Below, in pieces: positions 42,078 to 53,812 of a stretch of 64,000 nucleotides of DNA; position 1 is the stretch's first letter, and each line of letters starts with the position of its first letter. The notes beneath the pieces are model-generated. The model was not told the origin of the DNA. It worked only from the letters and a program-made list of their open reading frames with translations, and ran no database searches. The DNA comes from Isoetes taiwanensis (lineage: Eukaryota; Streptophyta; Lycopodiopsida; Isoetales; Isoetaceae). The stretch is from the NCBI GenBank assembly GCA_021234155.1, contig JAJEKV010000036.1, forward strand, positions 13,531,426 to 13,595,425, given 5' to 3'. Both the position numbers and the translations under genes were made by a program.

Positions 42078-42118
42078 AAATGACCATAATCAAAACAGGA
42101 GGCATCAAGAGGCTCCAA
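41987..42118 (-). repeat. Inverted duplicate of 34426-34557 at the second breakpoint
   Basis: About 131 bp matching 34426-34557 in opposite orientation, sharing CCTCTTGATGCCTCCTGTTT. It ends near 42118; beyond that the sequence no longer resembles the element. Paired inverted duplications at two breakpoints are the usual trace of inversion through staggered breaks. Confidence 0.8.
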
Positions 42119-42439
42119 TATATAATCTGGGCCATAAAATAGACAAATCCGATGACTAAGGTAGTCCAGGGTGCACCTCGTTTAGAATATATAGCATAAT
42201 AACAATACCAGAATAACAAAATCACTATCAGCAGGCACCTTTGAATGATCCTGCTACAGATAACTTTTCAATGTTGAAGGGAGAGGGGTCATGCATTTTT
42301 CCATGACAACATGATAATCATGCTTCAATTTTATGCCTATCAACTAAATTGCATGGTAGAATTCCAAGGTATTGTGAAGCTGGGCAGCTGTGACATGGGC
42401 ATAATAGGTAGAAAATATTGCACTCCATGTAAATACACT

Positions 42440-42800
42440 CGCAAATTGAACCCCCTCCATTCCCCCCCAACCTTTAGTACTGGGATGACCTTGTTGCACT
42501 ACCAACTCGATGGAAGTCCCTCCTTCAAGGCCGTGTTGAAGATTCTTATTAGCACTGCTAGAAGACCCTCTATTGCGCATTTAAATATATTTGTAGTGAA
42601 ACCCAATAGATTCGATGCCTTGTTATTGCTCAACCTATATAATGATCTTCTTACCTCTTCCTCTGTGAATTCCTCTTTTGTGTTGCTGTTGGTATCTGAA
42701 TCTTTTCTGCACCAGAATGGTATAATACCCTCCTGTCAGTCAATTGAATACTGCTTTGCTTTTTCTTGAACACTTTCCAGAAATCCATTGGATGCATCTT
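42440..42800 (-). pseudogene. LINE relic: reverse transcriptase fingers region
   Basis: The minus strand gives EFTEEEVRRSLYRLSNNKAS, later IRIFNTALKEGLPSSW, a stop, then CNKVIPVLKVGG: the same block as the LINE RT at 2.7-3.06 kb (KA..DG, FN.AL..G, W....P..K.G) but a different, more AT-rich family. The catalytic palm is missing, because homology ends near 42400. Confidence 0.65.
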
Positions 42801-44290
42801 TATCTGGCACAATTTTTTCTTTTATAGTTCCTTAATGTATGCTCTTTTCTTACTTCTTATGAGCTTCATGTATATGTTCTCGAACTCTCTATATTTTCCC
42901 GACCCTATCCAAACCTTTGCCTCATCTTTTGCCCTTTACATTCAAGATCGAACCATTTTGCGCCCCTCAACCTTCTCTTATTGCCCTAACCTCTGTGTAT
43001 GCTGACATATATTGTATCACATGCTTTTTACGGTTTCCTGCTCATTTTCATAGCGTCTTTAGCCTCCCATTCCGTCTCTCTCAGCATATTGCCAATCTGT
43101 TCTATGAAGACCTCCATTTTGCTTGCATCCAATTTGCATCTTATCTGGTCATCCTCTTCCTCCTGTATAATTCCTAGATCGCTTATTTTGATAGTTATCC
43201 ATATTAGTCTATGTGTCTTTCTTGTGCCTATTGGCCATTCCAATAACTTGATTTCCTTTACCTGGTCATAAGATCTAGGAGTGTTAATCGACTATACTCT
43301 TCCATGCATAGGTTTGGTTGTGTATTCTCTAAACCCTCTCCATTTCCTTACTATGTTCGCAATTATCATTCCTGCACCCTAGCATACGTCAATCCGCATT
43401 TTCCCTTACTTCCTTACTCCGTTCGCAATTATCATCCCTGCACCTGAGCATACGTCAATCAACATTTTCCCTTACTTTCCCTTTCGCCTACTATCTTCTG
43501 AAATTCTTTCGAACTCTAAATATTCTTCAATTATACCGTCACCTATCTCTGCGTCGATTACAAATTTGGATCTCTCTCTTCCCTATTCTTGCATTAAAAT
43601 CCCGATTCCAATAATCATCGCTTGTTTCTCCACTTATTTAGGACCTCACGAATTTGTACAAATTGTTGGTATCCGAATTTGGTTGTACATATAATACTAT
43701 TATAAAAAATATACTTTGTTTATGATTTAATATAAGGTGTACAACCAAGCCTATTATTCAATTCTTCCATCTAAAGTCTTGCTTTGTAACACATAGTATG
43801 TTACCCTTATTGTCCCCCTTAAGGTGTTTTTTCATTTCTAGACTTACAGTAAGAAATATCCGTCGACCTGTGGCTCGGCGAGACACACCATATCCTCCCC
43901 TTCGAACTGTATTAGGCCCTCGCCATCGCTTCAAGGATATCCGCTATAATCCAAAAAATTATTGCAAGTTCTTGATTCCTGCCTCCCCCTACAGTTTCTC
44001 TGTTCCTCTAGGATCTGACTCCCAATTCCTCCCTGCTCGTCCGTCTATTTGTTAACCCCCTCTGGCTGCCCATGCTCATCATATATTGTTCCTGGACTCT
44101 CTTTGTGCCTCTCGTTCCTCTTCCTTTTGCCCCATGCCCATCTTCTTGGCTCCCGTTGTTTCCTACTTCTCTAGACTTCTCCATTCCGCTCATTGATTTC
44201 GCTATCCCTGTTATCCCCATTACCTTTACTCTGTCATCGTAGAGAGTAATGATTGTGATGAGTGTTAATTTTTGATGAGCTACCAATTGA
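42801..44290 (-). pseudogene. Probable upstream (endonuclease) part of the same LINE relic
   Basis: Minus-strand frames 44286-44008 and 43243-43028 lie upstream of the RT block at distances expected for endonuclease and linker (EVFIEQIGNMLRETEWEAKD). No catalytic motif is clearly readable. Short direct repeats occur at 43340-43480 (CGCAATTATCAT). I infer the assignment from position. Confidence 0.35.
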
Positions 44291-44688
44291 CATCATTTGT
44301 TGCTATTAAATGATGGTTGTAACTCTAGCGTTACATATATTGCTTAATATGTGTTATATTCATTTATATTTTTTTGACTATTTAACCTCAGTCATACGGC
44401 CATTGTCCTGTGATGGGCTTTGCCCCCATGCTTCTGTACACAAAACATAGACATAATGCATTTGAGAAAATCTAATTTCTAAAAAATTTCAAATGTCATT
44501 CACAATATTAGAAATGGAAGTGATTTCTACATCTAACGTAGGGTAAGACACATGCATAGGTATTTGCTTTAAGATATCAACATATTCTAAACGATGTGCA
44601 CCCTGGATTGTCGTTAATGAAGTATTGAAGAAGTATTAATGCGCATATTTTTTTATTTTCTGTCTCCAATACTAAGGATTCTGGTTGG
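44291..44688. other. AT-rich spacer, nothing recognised
   Basis: No open frame of note and no repeats beyond simple AT-rich sequence. Confidence 0.4.
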
Positions 44689-45210
44689 CTACTTTGACAT
44701 TTCAGCCTTTAACATCCTAAACATTCTTCTTTGTCCTGCTATTTGCAACGCATTTTTCCAAACGCGGACCAATCGAAAGGAGGCCTTTGATTTCCACTCC
44801 ATGAGTTCAAGCTCTTCTACGAGATCCTTTGTTGTCTTGAGAAGTTCTGACACAGATTTTTTGAAAGCTTGATTCTTAAAACTGCAACAATCATCTTTAG
44901 AACAACCCAAACTGACCTAGATCATTTGAAACAGCAATAGGTCAAGTTCTTGGAGTTTTTTAACCATACTCCAAACTAGGTCTCTATCACTAGCGAGCCC
45001 ATCTGTATATTGTCTTTCTACCTGTGAGATTTCCCTTTGAGAAGCAAGGATCAATTGCTGGCATCGCCAATGGTTGCACGTCTCGCATCCTACATTTTGC
45101 AAGTCTCTACCATCAGAGAATCCCTTACAGGACAAGGGATCTGAGAGCCTACTACCAGGGTTTTTCCTCCCGTCTGAGGGTTTTTCCATCCCGTCTGGAG
45201 GTTTTTTCAT
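44689..45210 (-). pseudogene. Unrecognised ORF with one in-frame stop
   Basis: A minus-strand frame 45210-44917 continues in the same phase after a single TAG (near 44914) through 44910-44689. It begins with a proline/glycine-rich repeat (KKPPDGMEKPSDGRKNPG) and continues as a helical, cysteine-containing sequence (NVGCETCNHWRCQQLILASQ; SVSELLKTTKDLVEELELM). I do not recognise it. It ends about 100 bases upstream (on +) of a LINE-type tail, so it may be a host sequence carried by, or next to, a LINE. Confidence 0.35.
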
Positions 45211-45309
45211 CCCAGTAGTAGGGACACATTGTATAGTAGCATTTGTCTTTTTGGTGTGGTTTTATCTGTTTTGTGTACTGCATGTACCGTCTCATAGGTC
45301 AAGTTTGGC

Positions 45310-45357
45310 CTCCGCAGACGTTAAAATATACTTCCTTCCTTCCTTCCTTCCTTACTT
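45310..45357 (+). repeat. LINE-type 3' tail immediately upstream of LINE copy 2
   Basis: GCCTCCGCAGACGTTAAAATATAC followed by five TTCC units resembles the end of the LINE copies (TCTCCGTGGACGATAAAAATAC plus TTCC units). A divergent family member therefore ends just before LINE copy 2 begins. Confidence 0.6.
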
Positions 45358-45518
45358 GATACCCATGCATTCGATGGCAACTTTCTGCTGATCCCTCAAA
45401 CTTTGGAGCCCCCAAAACCCCCAAACCCCCAAAAGGTGCTCTGACCGCGATTTTGAGTCCCCAAATTGGATTCTAAGCACCCTTTTCGCAGCCAGAGACC
45501 CCTCAAACTTTGGAAGTC

Positions 45519-46289
45519 ATGGCCACAGAAGATGGGCGAGCCTGGGAAACCCAAGGCGAGGGGCCGCCACGCAAACGGTCCCGATCAGCCATCATGGACA
45601 GGGGAGAGTCATCCTCCATGAAGAAGGAGGCTCGGGCTAAGGCTAAGGCCCCTCAAGTAGCGGCCAGCCCAACGGGAAGGGGATTGATTGCTCGGACCAC
45701 CGCGAAACTCCCCGCCTCGAGAGAATTGGAGCCACGTCAAAGCGGGGTGTGGAGGCTAACAAAGGTTCGTATTGAGGCTAACAAGGCCCCGCCCGGGCCG
45801 GGTATGGCGTTGGAGATGGAGTCCCCGGCACCCCATGTGCTTTCGAAGGCAACCGGTAGTCGAGAAGAACCGCATCCGCAGTGCCCGTTTCGGCGGCAAC
45901 TGGTGGTCGAGAAGAACCGCATCACAGGTCTGGAGACCTGCACACAGCACGTAGAAGATGGCCTTGGCCTGGTACACTTCGAATGGCAACAGGCCAAGCA
46001 TGAGCTCGCTGACATGCGGGCCCGCCTAGACTCTGTGTTCATCACTTTGGACACTATGACACAGGAGAGGAAGCGGGCAATGCATGAGACGATGGTCACG
46101 GTGTCTCGGCTTCAGTCAGAGGTTGAGGAAGCCACCACCATGGCACGGGGGCCTTGGCCGGTCTTGCGGACAACCCGGTCACGCCGGGTTCTTCAGAGTA
46201 CGATCGGGGCAGCAAGCCCGGCTCTGGACGCCCCTGTGTTGGGGCTCGAGCACTCTGGAGCTCCAGGGGTTGCGGGCAGCCATCCATAG
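45519..46289 (+). CDS. LINE copy 2: ORF1 (open frame)
   Basis: 256 codons from the ATG at 45519 (MATEDGRAWETQGEGPPRKR). A basic Lys/Arg/Ser stretch at residues 18-50 is followed by a heptad-rich helical region at about 125-205 (FEWQQAKHELADMRARLDSV, ETMVTVSRLQSEVEE) that should form a coiled coil. LINE ORF1 proteins multimerise and bind element RNA; no CCHC knuckle or RRM is visible. A 25-residue sequence ending VVEKNR appears twice around 45840-45925 as a local duplication. The C-terminal part reads differently from copy 1. Confidence 0.65.
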   Translation: MATEDGRAWETQGEGPPRKRSRSAIMDRGESSSMKKEARAKAKAPQVAASPTGRGLIARTTAKLPASRELEPRQSGVWRLTKVRIEANKAPPGPGMALEMESPAPHVLSKATGSREEPHPQCPFRRQLVVEKNRITGLETCTQHVEDGLGLVHFEWQQAKHELADMRARLDSVFITLDTMTQERKRAMHETMVTVSRLQSEVEEATTMARGPWPVLRTTRSRRVLQSTIGAASPALDAPVLGLEHSGAPGVAGSHP

Positions 46290-47099
46290 ACAGGGCCAGG
46301 GTCTCCCTACCGAGGTTCATAGTCACCAGTAGCGGTCAGTGGGGGGGAGATGGCCAAGCGTGAGCTTGCCTTGCAAGAGCCGTGCTCCCCAACTTCCGCA
46401 GGGGCGGGGGACGCCGCTCGGACCGCCACCCCATAGCGGCCTCCATGCGGCGGCCAGACCACGGGACCCACGCCGCCTCCGCCTCAAGCCACCCCACGCC
46501 ATCCCGGCCACCACCACCACCACCCCAGCCTAGCGAGGCCCGGCCCTCGCCCACCTTTTGATCCACAGGCCGCGGGGAACTCCAAGAGCGCTTGACGGAG
46601 GGCCACAACCGGTAGTCCGAGGCATGCGGAAGAGGAGGGGAGAGTCTCACCCACAATATCCGAACACACATTCTCGACGGGATGACATTCGGGGCAGTTC
46701 ACATTTCGAAAGCAGCCCGCCATGGGGCTCGGCCCAGTCGTTGACCGCATTGTCATATTCAAGGTTCGCGGATGCGCTTGGTGCGTGATGCCATATTAGC
46801 GCCCGGGGCAAGATCTTTGAAGGGGACATCCACATGCGTGGACTGGGACCTCACACCCGCACAGCGAGAGGCATTAAGCCACCAAGGGGTGCGGCGGATT
46901 GGTTCAGGCGGGGATGCACATTTTCCTTGACTGCTCTTCTTTGCTGCGGACTCCAGCGGACCCCAACCCATGGTGAGCGTGGCCCTGCTTACGCTTCTCC
47001 TACCCGGCCCCCCTTCTCCTGCTCCTACTCCACCTCCCTCCACGACCCGCCCTCTCAGCCACATCTTTGCCTCCGCTCCATCTACTTCTCACTTTCGGC

Positions 47100-48020
47100 C
47101 TCTGCTTCCCGTCCTCTCCCCGACTTAGAAATGCGCATACCCGCATTCTGGCGACAAATAGGAATTGTGCCTCGGGTGGTCTCATGGAATTGTCGAGGCT
47201 TCCCTTGGCGAAGGGGGCGATCTCAACTCCGTAGCGGCCGATATGGATCTCATCTTTCTCATGGAGACATGGGAGCATCTTTGAGCACTGAGCTACGATC
47301 TGCCGTGTTACCAACATTTCTCGGTCTTCAATACGTACAAGGCAAGGCGGGATCATGGTGGGGTTGCTTGCTATTACTGGACAACCTTGGCACATTCGGT
47401 TACCCTCGAAGGCAGACGGACACTGGCCGGGTACTTGTGGGTTCGTGTGCATAATACCCGGTGGCAACCCTCTTTTTACGGTCGCCTAGGCACTTTGTTA
47501 TTTCCCTCACGCAGAGCACCTTCTATCGCGACCCACTCCGATGCGGATAGGATGGACCCTTATGTCGATCTATATGATGTCATACAACGGCACAAGCATT
47601 GGGTAGGGTCGTCCTTCTTGGGGATTTCAATGCACGGACGGGGTAGAGAGCAGCCCATGAGACTTGACCCCCTCATTGCGATGTCCTGCAGCCTACGTTT
47701 AGCAGAGCAACCTGCCCACGAGGATCGGATGACAACCGTGTCACTTTCGCTTTGGCGCGGTTGCTCTCTGCTATGTGGTATTTTTGACTTGATAATTTGC
47801 AATGGCACATCCGCGGTGGCCGCTTCTACATAAGTGCACATGCTGAGCAGGACAATCGAGGGGATGGTCTAGTGTGGTGGACTATGTGCTCGTAGTTCGC
47901 GCCAAGATATACATCTCATCGATCATTTCGGGTGGGCACCGGCGGTCGGGATGAGGAGATCGACTTCGGATCACCTCCCACTTTATTTGGACATGGTTTG
48001 GCAAGGCGCGAACCCCCACT
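47100..48020 (+). pseudogene. LINE copy 2: endonuclease relic
   Basis: VVSWNCRGFPW (about 47175-47210) is the N-terminal WNxRG motif of the endonuclease fold. MDPYVDLYDVIQRHK, later FLGISMHGRG in place of LGDFNAR, and VWWTMCS-type frames follow, with SDHLPLYLDMV near 47970. The motifs lie in different frames, so at least three shifts have occurred. In LINEs the domain nicks target DNA to prime reverse transcription. Confidence 0.75.
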
Positions 48021-48589
48021 ATGCCAGCCCCCATCCTCGATTCGCGACTAGATTATGAGCGGCGAGGACTACGCCGAGATGCTCATGGGCGCCACCCGGC
48101 AATTGCGGACCCCCCCCAACTAGAGCGGCCAGCCGGAACCCGGTTGACTTCGCTATTACGGGATGCAAATGCATGGGTGCTTTGGCGGACCCCCTCCCCA
48201 CGCATCGCGCCTTCGGGGACAACAACATTTTCGTAACCGATGGTTTGATCACGAAGTGTAAAAAAGCATAGCGCCAGGCTCCGTCACGATTCGGATCCGG
48301 GGCACGCTTGCGAGCCACCACCACGCATCACCGTCCAAGCGGAAGGAGACAAAGGCGCGGTACCTTGCCCGGGGCATCGGGGGAGATGTTAAACTTCTTT
48401 GACACTCAATCCTCGAACCTTTTGGCCTTGAGTGCTTGAAGGCCAGCCCGACCCTCTGAGGGGACATCACACCCGGGCGGTGGGAGCGGTACTTGCCGGC
48501 TCTGTGATCTACCAGGGGCGCTGCATCGCCCATACCCCCCCAGGGATGGCCCCCATTGATTCTCGCAGGAGGATGTTGTGGAGGGCACA

Positions 48590-49330
48590 CTGAGCGGTGG
48601 CTAATGGGAAGGCGGTGACCTCGATGGTATGCGAGCCGAGTTACTCAAATGGGCGAGGGGTGGCCCGGTGCCCGATCCTCACTACCCCGTTCAGCGAACA
48701 TTGCGGGAAGGTTTCCCCACAATGGACCACAAGCGGGGTTGTCCCCATTCACAAGGCGAGGCGACTCACCTTGTCCGACCAACTACCGGATGATCATGGT
48801 CGGTTTAGTATTTGCCAAAGCGTTGGCGACATTCTCGAGCAACGATTGACCCCCCGGGCGAGGCCGGATGTCGCGAGCCCTCACACAAGCGAGCTTTAGA
48901 CCCCGCCACTCAGCGATTGCCCATATCTTTACTACTTGCGGGCGATTGAAGGCGGTAGGAACCATCGGCAGGACTTGTATTGCTGCTTTGTGGACTTAGC
49001 GAAGGCTTTTGATCTGGTCCCCTCGAAAAGCTATGGGCTAGACTGCGTCAATCACGGGGCTGCCGTTGCTGTGCGCGAGAATGCCATATATAGGTCAGTA
49101 TGAGAGTTGTTTTGGCGGGGATCACGGTGACGGGCCAAGCATTCACCATAGTATCGGGGTCGGCGGGCTGCCCCTCTCACCAACACTTTTTGCCTCTACA
49201 TTGATCGGTTAGAGCCACGGCTTACCGAGGCATGGGGGTGGCATCACGACTTTTGCACCCGTCATCCGCCGGCTCATCTATCACGGACGATGTTGACCTT
49301 CCGCCCACACTCCGAAGCTCTGCTAGCCTC
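48590..49330 (+). pseudogene. LINE copy 2: reverse transcriptase relic
   Basis: In order: MANGKAVTSMVCEPSYSNGR (altered KA..DG block), WTTSGVVPIHKARR, YRMIMVGLVFAKAL, then the palm box CFVDLAKAFDLVP at about 48984-49022, LYIDRLEPRL near 49195, and a damaged catalytic site near 49280 where YADD would be (TAT CAC GGA CGA). It is frameshifted between blocks and inactive. Confidence 0.82.
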
Positions 49331-49539
49331 ATCTGGATGCCCTAGACACATTACGTCACGCTTCTGAGACATGCGGCGTGAATCTGGCCAAGACCGGGTG
49401 GTTCTCATATCCTCTTCATGCCACCCCACGCCTCACGCACTCACATATCGGGGATAGCACAGTGGAGGTCCGTCCACCTACAAGTACCTAGGGGTGGAGT
49501 TCCCCTCCTCGCTCTGTTGGGGCGTCCATCCGCTTCTGC

Positions 49540-50460
49540 GGTGACAAATTGGCCGGAAGCGCTTTATGCCATCTTGAAACAACGATCACCGGCGAGAGCT
49601 CTATGATTGGGGCCATCGGTCCACATCTCTTTCGAACCGGTGGTGAACTTTGTCCTTCAGCGGGGTCGAGGTTTGGGGCCGTGCGTCTCTTTGGCGACTG
49701 GAATGACTTGGAGCAGGTGCATAAGGCATTTTTGGCACGGGCGCAGGGTGAAACCTTCACCCCCTATCGGTTCTCGCTGCGAAATCGGATTCTTGCCGCC
49801 CCGGTGAGCCCCTTGATAGACACATCGCCTATTTTCAGAAAGTGGTTAATATGGGTGATGCTTGGCTCCGCGACTGCTTACGTTGTGGCAATGGGCCCTT
49901 GATGGCTCCGCGGCTGTTGGAGGGTAAGAGAGATCGATGGTTAGCCCGGATGGAACGTCGGCGAGCACAAAAGGCGTCGTGGTGGACCAGAGGCCGATCG
50001 TAGCGACTGCTTGCGGGAGTACTTGGGCGCTTGCTTCCTTGGCAAGCTCGGGACCTTGACGCTCTAGAGCAGGTCAAAACGGCCCATTACAAAGGAGCAC
50101 ATCAACCGCGTGTTAGCCCGGGCCCGCACTCTATCTGGCGTTCCCAAATGCCTCGAAAAGCCTTGAGACTCATTGCCTCCATTTCCGCAGTGCCCACCAT
50201 CTTCGCGATCGAGGCGGGCATGTGGATTGGGGAGCCCCGCCAGACAGTGCTCTGTCAGTCTTTGCCAAACGGGTGCCATTGAGGATGAGTCTCACACTTT
50301 CCGAGTTGCCCGGCATTCACTTTCGAGATCCGGGCCAATCACGCCCCTTAGTACGGCGGACTTGCCCTACATTCGCCGATGAACACACCGCCAAGATGCG
50401 TGCCCCGGGGTCGTTATATTCAAGGTAATCGGGATCTGCGAGCTCGCCTTTGCCCCCGCC
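49540..50460 (+). pseudogene. LINE copy 2: thumb/C-terminal Cys/His region relic
   Basis: FGDWNDLEQVHKAFLARAQG (about 49690-49750) matches the same region of copy 1. Near 50215-50330 MWIGEPRQT, then CQSLPNGCH in another frame and ESHTFRVARH give the GRW...C..C...H pattern of LINE C-terminal domains. Frames change repeatedly. Confidence 0.6.
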
Positions 50461-50702
50461 TGGCTGCCCGCTGATCAGGCACTACGGGTGCGGTGCATGA
50501 GTGTATATATTTGTGTGTTTTTGCATTTTGTATATTGAAATAGTTTGTCAGCAGGCTGATTGCTGCCACGGTTTTTCCCTCGAAAACCCTTCGGGGCGGG
50601 GTTTTTTTAATCCGGGTAGTAATCCGCTTGCTGCGCTTTTGTATTGGGTCCCATAGACCGATTGGTCTCCGTGGACGATAAAAATACCTTCCTTCCTTCC
50701 TT

Positions 50703-53090
50703 ATGATAAAGGCAATTGTTAACACTAAAGTTGTCCCTAAATGGAATAAAAATGGTTCATTTGCAATATCTATCTTGTTAATTTGGGATTTTCAGGTTTG
50801 GCTGAAAATGTTTTTGGAATTTATTTTAAGTTTATTTTCTATGATTTTGGGGGTTCCGATGCCGGGAAAATTCACCGATATCTAAAAATCGTAGAAGTTT
50901 GCCCTTCTAAACATCGGGCCTGTGCTCTTTGTATGCTTTCAAAATCTTACTATTAAGCGTGAAGGACGGCATGGAGGACACCAGGCTTCACTGGATGCTT
51001 CTATCCTTTTTTATTATATGGTGCTTGAATGGTAATTCAAGGATGCTGGATAATCTGAATGGGCCATTAATGGTTTGATTAGGGTTCATATGAGCTTCGA
51101 TTTGTCTACCGATTATAACGTCAATTGTCATCTCAGGCATTGATAATGGGCACCCGTTGTGATTGTTTGCATGGTAGTTCTTACCCTTTTATTTTTGCGG
51201 AGGCGCATCTGGGGATAATCAACTTTTTTCGAGCCTAGAGGTATGATTACGTTCTGACTTTTCCTATTTGTTGTGGTGTTAAGACTTATACAGATCAATT
51301 ATGTGGTCCCAGGTAGCTGCAAGTTGATGTGTGCACCTGTGGAATTATCTTGCATAGGTGTTCATTTCTTCACGATATAATTGGGATAATTGACTGCTGC
51401 ATATTGATCTTGCATCTGAAAGGGCTCTTCAATAACAGATATGGGCAGCTTATGAAGGCATCTATTAGGAGGAATACTGTAACGTACATGTTACTATTTA
51501 TTTTCGGAGATATATCATGACATTTCACAAGAATGCATCTATAGACTTTCCAATTAAAATTTTCAGTAGAAATTGTAAATAGCCAAATTATATGTGGAGT
51601 TTTATACGTTACAAGTTTTACAAGAACAGCGATGATGACATAGACAACCTTGAAGGAATGATATAGTGTAGTACTGGGTTTAGTTCACTACAAGGTATTT
51701 TCTACCTCTGAAACACAGATATCTCATTTTTAACATTGCAGGTGCATCTTCAAAATCACGATGGCAGATGGTTCTGTGGCGATTTTATACGTTCTTGCTG
51801 AGGGGTCTTTTGTTTGATGCAACAGATGCTTCTTCAAATTGGGCGCTCCTTTTTGGTGTATCCAGATTCCAGCAGCCGAGTCTTGCTAAACATTTTCAGC
51901 AACAATTCTCAGTACAAAGCTAGAATGTTTGGAGGTTAGTTTTTCTTCTACTAAAGCTGGAACCTTATGCAGTTCCGACTTTAATAGATGTTAAAAAAGT
52001 GTGGCTTAATGCATCAACTTTGAAATCACTGCTGCTCTAGGATATTCTACATATTGAACAACTTAAGAAATTATGATAGATAATCCATAGTCTAGGCATG
52101 CTCCAGTGTTAACATCATGCCATTTTAGAGGAATGCAAATTCCTGACTAGAAAATCCTTTATGAGGGTGTGTGGAACCAAGATTGGATAAGATGCATGAT
52201 GGCAGTTAATAACTGCTATATTATTTTACATGCCACTGTCACAGCCTAATTTCTGATGTCATAGCCTAACATTTATCCTTTTTTTTTGCAAATTAAAAGA
52301 TGGCTTCATAGCTCAAAAGAGATGCCAAGATATTGAACTAGGACCAAATTTGATTGTGACAGCATGTAGTAATAATCTTTCAAACAGTTCTGCAACACAA
52401 CCGAGATCCAAGGAAAAGGCTATCATGATGATGGTTCTCTGTTCCATCGCATCAACTTCTTGGGCACATCGCAAGTTATGTTATGAGTGCCTTCAATTTC
52501 TGCTGCTCTGTGGCCAACTATGACAAATCTTGAGGACCATTTTAGGGCTATAACCATCTGTGCTAATTTGTTTTGCACATCTACTACCTTGGGCGCTTTA
52601 TTCATAACTGCATTCCCTTTCCTCAGGCCAATCCTACAGCTCCTTTGTGTTCACTTGCAGCTTATTAGTTGGACTCCCTCACACATTTGTGCAAGCTACT
52701 TTTTTGTCTTTCTTTTAGAACTCAATCCTCTATGGACTCTATCTAAAGTATAAACGAGAACTTCTTAAGGGGGAAACTTGCATAACTTTCATGGCACTCA
52801 TTGTATGTCTTCAGCAATGCAAAGTTCTTAATGGTTTTAGATGCTGACGTGCATCTTTATAACTAATGATGGTAGTTTCTGTTGCTCTACTATGCCATTA
52901 AACGAAGGAAACTATGTAAGCTTTCTTACTGTGGCTTATGCTTGATCTTTGTAGGTATAGGTTATTCTGTAGACATTACTTCTTGCACATCTGACCTGCT
53001 GTACACACTACTTCTAGCATTTTTTGCAGTAATATCTGAACTAAATCCATGTTCAATAATGTCCAGGGGGTTGGCATTTCCGTCTCTTGA
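50703..53090. other. AT-rich region, no recognised gene
   Basis: No long frame on either strand (maximum about 88 codons). There are scattered T-rich tracts and TTGCAG-like acceptors. It could be intron or old transposon sequence. Nothing can be assigned. Confidence 0.35.
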
Positions 53091-53097
53091 GGAGTAA

Positions 53098-53200
53098 TTA
53101 CTCCATCCAGAAACATTCAGAGATTGCTTTGGAGCTATGGACGGTGTGGAATCCTTGCTCGGTTGTTATATTCCTAAACACCATGTAGATGATAACTTAT
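53098..53200 (+). pseudogene. PIF/Harbinger-like transposase fragment
   Basis: The + strand reads FPSLEE, a stop, then LHPETFRDCFGAMDGVESLL. The block FxxCFGAMDG is the first catalytic-aspartate region of HARBI1/PIF-type (DDE_4) transposases, normally followed by THI. About 35 residues are readable before stops. The remaining catalytic residues were not found downstream. Confidence 0.45.
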
Positions 53201-53650
53201 GATGATTTTTATGAAGCAAGTGTTAAAGAATGTAGATGTTCAATTTTCTGCTCTTTGCAGAGAACTTGGCTATTAACTTGGTAAGTTTACAATTTGCTGG
53301 TAGGTTTTGGGATCTATGGTTGATGTAGCATTAGAAAGAGGCAGTGATTCAATGCTAACTAGCAACTTCACAACTTCTTGGAAATGAATCATCATTCCAG
53401 TGAGATACGGACTTTCTTGCACGGGTATAAAGATGCAGGGTTTGCCATTCATTTTCCATATTAATGTCTGATTTTTTAGCTATTGTAGGGTTTGACATGT
53501 CAAGTATGCACCATAGAAGAAGAGGATGAAGGACTTGCATGGAATTTTCTTGGCATGTGATAGATGCTAATTATAGGCGATATTAATGTTGGAGATAAAT
53601 GAGGCACTCCTTGGAGATTCATAATACGTTATCTATGAATATGAAAAGTT

Positions 53651-53812
53651 GAGACAACATATTCAACTTATGTAACATCTACGGTGTTTCTTATGTCACA
53701 TTAAAGGTATGACCTCTTCTGATATTTCGAGGAGACAACATAATGAACTTTATGTAACATCTGCGGAGTTTCTTATGTCACATTAAAGGCATGACTTCTT
53801 TTGATAGGCCAA
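53651..53812. repeat. Two-copy 81-bp tandem repeat
   Basis: Units 53651-53731 and 53732-53812 both start GAGACAACATA and share GTTTCTTATGTCACATTAAA. No coding meaning visible. Confidence 0.75.

Larger units (their letters stand above)
45395..50702 (+). mobile_element. LINE (non-LTR retrotransposon), copy 2, decayed
   Basis: Same family as 1205-6500, in opposite orientation. On +: 5' unit (45400-45518), ORF1, endonuclease, RT, C-terminal Cys/His domain, 3' UTR with ATTGGTCTCCGTGGACGAT, then TTCC repeats at 50688-50702. It retains the ~295-bp palm segment that copy 1 lacks but has many frameshifts and an altered YADD box. GC-rich throughout against AT-rich flanks. The 5' edge is approximate. 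Confidence 0.85.

Noticed and set aside
46834-47454. 206-codon + ORF in LINE copy 2
   Set aside because: It bridges ORF1-ORF2 intervening sequence and the endonuclease start in one lucky frame; only its VVSWNCRGF portion is meaningful.
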